DNA of 64,000 nucleotides. It comes from Eulemur rufifrons. Taxonomy: Eukaryota > Chordata > Mammalia > Primates > Lemuridae. Position numbers and translations under genes: made by a program. A model generated the notes under the pieces. It worked only from the letters and a program-made list of their open reading frames with translations. It did not search any database and was not told the DNA's origin. Below, piece by piece: positions 60,510 through 64,000 of the stretch. Within the stretch, counting starts at the first letter, position 1. The number at the start of each line of letters is the position of its first letter. Location: assembly GCF_041146395.1 (NCBI RefSeq), contig NC_090989.1:126541501-126605500 (forward strand), in the 5' to 3' direction.

Positions 60510-60640
60510 CTGGGGTGGGGAGGGTGACATTAGACTGTCAACTCCATAAGGACATATCTGGATTTTCTTTTTTTACTACTGCTTCCTCAGTGCCTACAAC
60601 CGTGTCTGAAATGCTTAATAAATATTTGTTGAGTCTGTGT
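60510..60640 (+). mobile_element. L2 3' end, sense
   Basis: It has 'gactgtcaactccataagga', 'cttcctcagtgcctacaacc', 'aatgcttaataaatatttgt'. Confidence 0.75.
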
Positions 60641-60769
60641 ATGTGGACCCAGAGGTGTGTGTCCATGACCAGTGTATTAAGCCGTAGGATGTACCTGTAT
60701 CCTTCTTCTTGGATGGTACCAACTAGGAATACCTGGAGACAGAATACCATACTGTGGCCCTTCCTCATG

Positions 60770-61010
60770 GTGGTGGGGTTGGGACACACCACCATCTACT
60801 GGACACTCACCGTGAGCCAGGCCCTGTAAACTTATTCACTTTAGCTCATCTGCTTCTCACACATGTGCTGAAAGCAGGCAATGCATTCCAATTACAGGTA
60901 AGAGAGCGGAGGATCAGAGAGCTCGTGCAAGTTGCTCAAGGACACACAGCTTGTGTGGGGCAGGGGCCCTTCTTGAACCCAGATCCACTTGCTGCCCAAT
61001 CACTCATTCC
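60770..61010 (-). mobile_element. MIR, antisense
   Basis: It has 'ccgtgagccaggccctgtaa', 'agagcggaggatcagagagc', 'gttgctcaaggacacacagc'. Confidence 0.75.
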
Positions 61011-62439
61011 TCCCACCACACACCTTTTCCATGGAGAGGCTCCTCGCTCTAGGTTTGTAATAGGAGACAGTTGCATAAATTGTGGTGCATGGACCAAAAT
61101 TAGTTGGAAATTTTGAAATCAGATCTATGCAGGAAAATCTGGGTTACACATTGAAGTCTGATTTGTCTTTTCACAAAAAGGGGGCCAGTGTCCCCGATTT
61201 CATTTTGGGCCATACAGCATGAACTGAGTCCCAGAAGTTATGGGGCTATTTCCCGGTGTTTCTGAGAGAAAGTGTTTTGCAGACCTGCCAGGGCTCAGAG
61301 GACATCGGCAGCGAGAATGGGGCATCCAAGATCTTTCCTGGGGGAGATGGGGAGCAGGGCAGAGAAAGGGTCACCTCGAGAACACAGAGGGTCTTTCACA
61401 GCAGGTGATGCCAGCCAAGATGCCAGCTCCTTCTCCAACATTCTGGTGCATTATTATTGCCACCTGGCCAGAGTTTGTGCAAAGTTGGCTGCATTCCGGG
61501 AAAAGCAGAATCCCTCTCAGAAGGGGGATTTGAGCCAGCATGTCCCTCGTCCGAACTTTGTGATTTGTCTCGGAAACTGCCCACCTGGGCCTCCAGGACT
61601 CCTTCTGCCCCTGGACATCTGAGCAGGCCTCGCTTCTTTGGGTGGATTAGGAGGATATCCTAAACCTATTCTGGGTTAAAACCCACTTTTCCTGCATTGC
61701 TGCTTCCTCTGAGTGACAGCTATGGCTTCAGGCAGCTCTCCTTGGCTGAAAAAGTTCCTCAGCACCTGTGTCCTCTGAACTCTGAATACTCTACAGAGTT
61801 GGACAATATTATGGCCGCTCCTTTAAGGAATCATCTGAATTTTTAACTATAGGCATTGACCCATTAGTGGGTCATGAGATGAATTTAGTTGGTCATACCC
61901 AGCATTATTAAGATAAAATAAAATATAAAATAAAATAAGGTAGAAGGTATCAAAATCAGCAGGTATTGCATACAGTGTGGGGAATGGTCCATCTCAGGGA
62001 CGTGTGTGTCTGGGGTTCAGGATGTGGCAGAGGCAGCTGACTGACTCGCTGACAAATCTGTGTCCCCTCCCATAGCACAAGTGTGTCCCTAGGGAGGGGC
62101 TACCCTTGTGTCTAGGTGGGCTCCTGGCTGACTTGCTTTTGCCAATGGAATGTGCTTGAAAATGACGCTTTACTTCTGAGACAAGGTGGCTCTGACATTG
62201 GTGGGCACATTCTAAAGGATGGTGGAGCCTCAAGTGGCTGAGTCCCTGAATCACTGGGTGGAGGAGAGCCACCCACAAACCAGGAGGCTGCCCTCGATAC
62301 TGACGTGAGTGAGAAATGGGCTTCTCTTGTGTGCAGCTGCTGATAGTTGGGGGCCTGTGTGTTATATAGTGGCTAACGTAATCCTGACTCGCACATTGTA
62401 AAATGTTTTTCTTACTGTGGATTATGGTCAAAAAAGTGT
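61011..62439 (+). other. unassigned sequence
   Basis: About 1.4 kb. The part at 62000-62390 ('cagctgctgatagttggggg') recalls an old interspersed repeat I cannot name. Chance ORFs occur on both strands. Confidence 0.4.
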
Positions 62440-62540
62440 GTAAAAAACACCTGCTGTATGGCAGCCTCCTTATTTTGCAGATGGCAAAACTGAGTGTCAG
62501 AGAGACTGGGGGCTCCCCACGGCTGCTGCGTGAGTGGGGA
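62440..62540 (+). mobile_element. MIR-like fragment
   Basis: It has 'ggcagcctccttattttgca' and 'tggcaaaactgagtgtcaga'. Confidence 0.5.
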
Positions 62541-63194
62541 CCGCACCCCACCTGTGCAGCAGGGCGGGTGCCCAGGGAATGGAGCGAGCTGGCAGCTGGT
62601 TTGACTCCAGCACGGAGCAGCTCCCGCCTGCCCGCCCCGCTCCACGCCGCTGGGGTGGATGTAACATTCGTGCTCTGCTTCCATCCCCAGCGCAGCCCAG
62701 ACAGGGACAGGAAGGGTGAACTCCGCCTGGCCCTGCTGAGCTAGCTCTCTCCTGGGGCCCGTGCTGTGCTGCAGACTCTGTGGTTAACGCTTCTGCAGGC
62801 AACGGACAGGACAGACTTTCTCTGAACCTCTGAGGTGCAGGATTCTGAGAAGCCCAGCAGCACCCTTGCCAAGCACGGCGGCCGCAGCACTAGGTGAATC
62901 ACACGCATCGTCCGGGAACATGCCTGTTTTGCTACACGGAGAGTCTGGGCCCCGCGCTGGTGCTGGCCGTGGTGGATGGAAACACGCAGAGGCTGCTGAG
63001 ATGGATCTTGCACAGCCTGCCACCCCCAGGAGCTCGAGGCCACCCCAAATCCTGCCATCCAGCTGCTGAGGTTGGAAGCAGTCCTGAGGGGCAGAGTTCG
63101 GGCAGCTGCTTGCACACGCTGGCCACGTCAGCCCAGGGCTCGTGCCCTCCCCATCACCTACTGCACGGGCTGATGGAGAGTACGGGTTAGTGCA
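62541..63194 (+). other. GC-rich unassigned sequence
   Basis: No element is recognised. Overlapping open frames on both strands follow from the GC content. Confidence 0.4.
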
Positions 63195-63335
63195 GGTGAC
63201 AGCTGGGCACAGAGCCTGGCGCTTAATGGACTGGATCCACTTGCAACACCCCTGCAAGGTGGCCAAGCTTGGCATCTGCCCACCTCCACCCCCTCGTATT
63301 ACAGATGAGGAAACGGAGGCTCCCAGAGCTTACCT
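63195..63335 (-). mobile_element. MIR, antisense
   Basis: It has 'ctcgtattacagatgaggaa' and 'acggaggctcccagagctta'. Confidence 0.7.
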
Positions 63336-63838
63336 GTCTTGCTGTAAGTCCCCTCTGCTTTGGCCCAGAGTGGCCTACGTGGAGCCCTGGTGTCTTGAGG
63401 GTGGAGTCAGGCAGGCAGGGCTCAGGGATCTGAATGAATTGGGGTTGGTTTAAAGTGACACTGGCGTCTATCTTCCCCCAATCTGTAAGCAGTTTGGGAT
63501 TTGATCAGAGCTGGGTCTGGCTCTTTCCCTAGGGGTGCTGATTACGGGAATGAACGCAGAGAATGACAAAGAGGCTTAGGAAAACCCTGGGACAGGCTCG
63601 TCCTCAAAATCTGGGCAGAGAGGAATCTTCCCGGCCCCCACCCCCATTTTGGGCCCTCACATGGTCTACTCATCTCCCCCCTCAACACGCTGCTCCTGGG
63701 TCGTCACTCATATTCCAGTGGCCTGAGCTCCGTCACAGGAAGGGAGGCCAGGAAATGTGGTCCAGCAGCATCCCCACTCAGGGGAAAGGGGATCTGGGCT
63801 TCCTGAGGAGTCTCTCTCACATCATTCTCATCTGAAAT
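63336..63838 (+). other. unassigned sequence
   Basis: Nothing is recognised. Confidence 0.4.
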
Positions 63839-64000
63839 TATCTTTCATTCATTTGCCGGGCATTGCCTTCCTCCCCCATTGGACTTATGGCTCCCTGAGG
63901 ACAGGAATCCTATCCATCTTGTTCCCTGCATGTCTCCAGAGCCCAGCACAGTGCTTCTGGCACATAGTAGGCGCTTGCTAAATATGGGTGGATGAATGGC
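63839..64000 (+). mobile_element. L2 3' end, sense
   Basis: It has 'atggctccctgaggacagga', 'gcccagcacagtgcttctgg', 'cacatagtaggcgcttgcta'. It reaches the end of the window. Confidence 0.82.

Noticed and set aside
61994..63275. 185- and 163-codon minus frames
   Set aside because: They overlap repeat-like sequence and MIR fragments, with no domain visible.

Overview
The window is nuclear DNA of a primate, most likely a strepsirrhine (lemur, loris or galago). It carries dimeric Alu elements of both orientations, several with the strepsirrhine-type right arm containing a 'tatatatttttag...tgtcca' segment (22086-22422, 30327-30662, 42291-42636, 57651-57979), on a background of MIR, L2, L1M, MER5, MER2, Tigger1, mariner and ERVL/MaLR-type LTR relics. 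Introns are spliced GT-AG. There are no prokaryotic features. All repeat calls are by eye against remembered family consensus, so family names are tentative and edges approximate.

Only one protein-coding gene is convincing, on the + strand. The window opens inside one of its introns. An internal coding exon lies at 2856-2965, followed by a 19.6 kb intron full of repeats and a terminal coding exon at 22596-22775 with a stop and a poly(A) signal at 22955-22960. The exons join in phase 0 and together give a 95-residue C-terminus: a heptad coiled coil running across the splice junction, then a polar tail. I do not recognise the gene.

About 0.9 kb after its stop is a small CpG-rich block (about 23675-23810) with a MARE/AP-1 site, an NRF1 site and a consensus RFX X-box. 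This looks like the promoter of a ciliary or testis gene or of a non-coding transcript. I could not find coding exons for it in the remaining 40 kb.

Layout: 1-23 kb holds the 3' part of the unknown gene, its intron carrying a near-complete Tigger1 inside an old L1, an L1M 3' half, L2, MER5A and an Alu. Region 23.7-44 kb is AT-rich and repeat-dense (L1M/HAL1, L2, MER2, LTRs, an Alu cluster at 42.3-43.8 kb and an AT-rich island at 41.3-42.05 kb). Region 44-64 kb is GC-richer, with solo and nested LTRs, MIRs, a mariner relic and long chance ORFs but no convincing exons. The most interesting signals are the X-box promoter block, a second copy of the gene's poly(A) region 2.5 kb upstream inside the last intron, and a 40-nt potential poison exon beside it.
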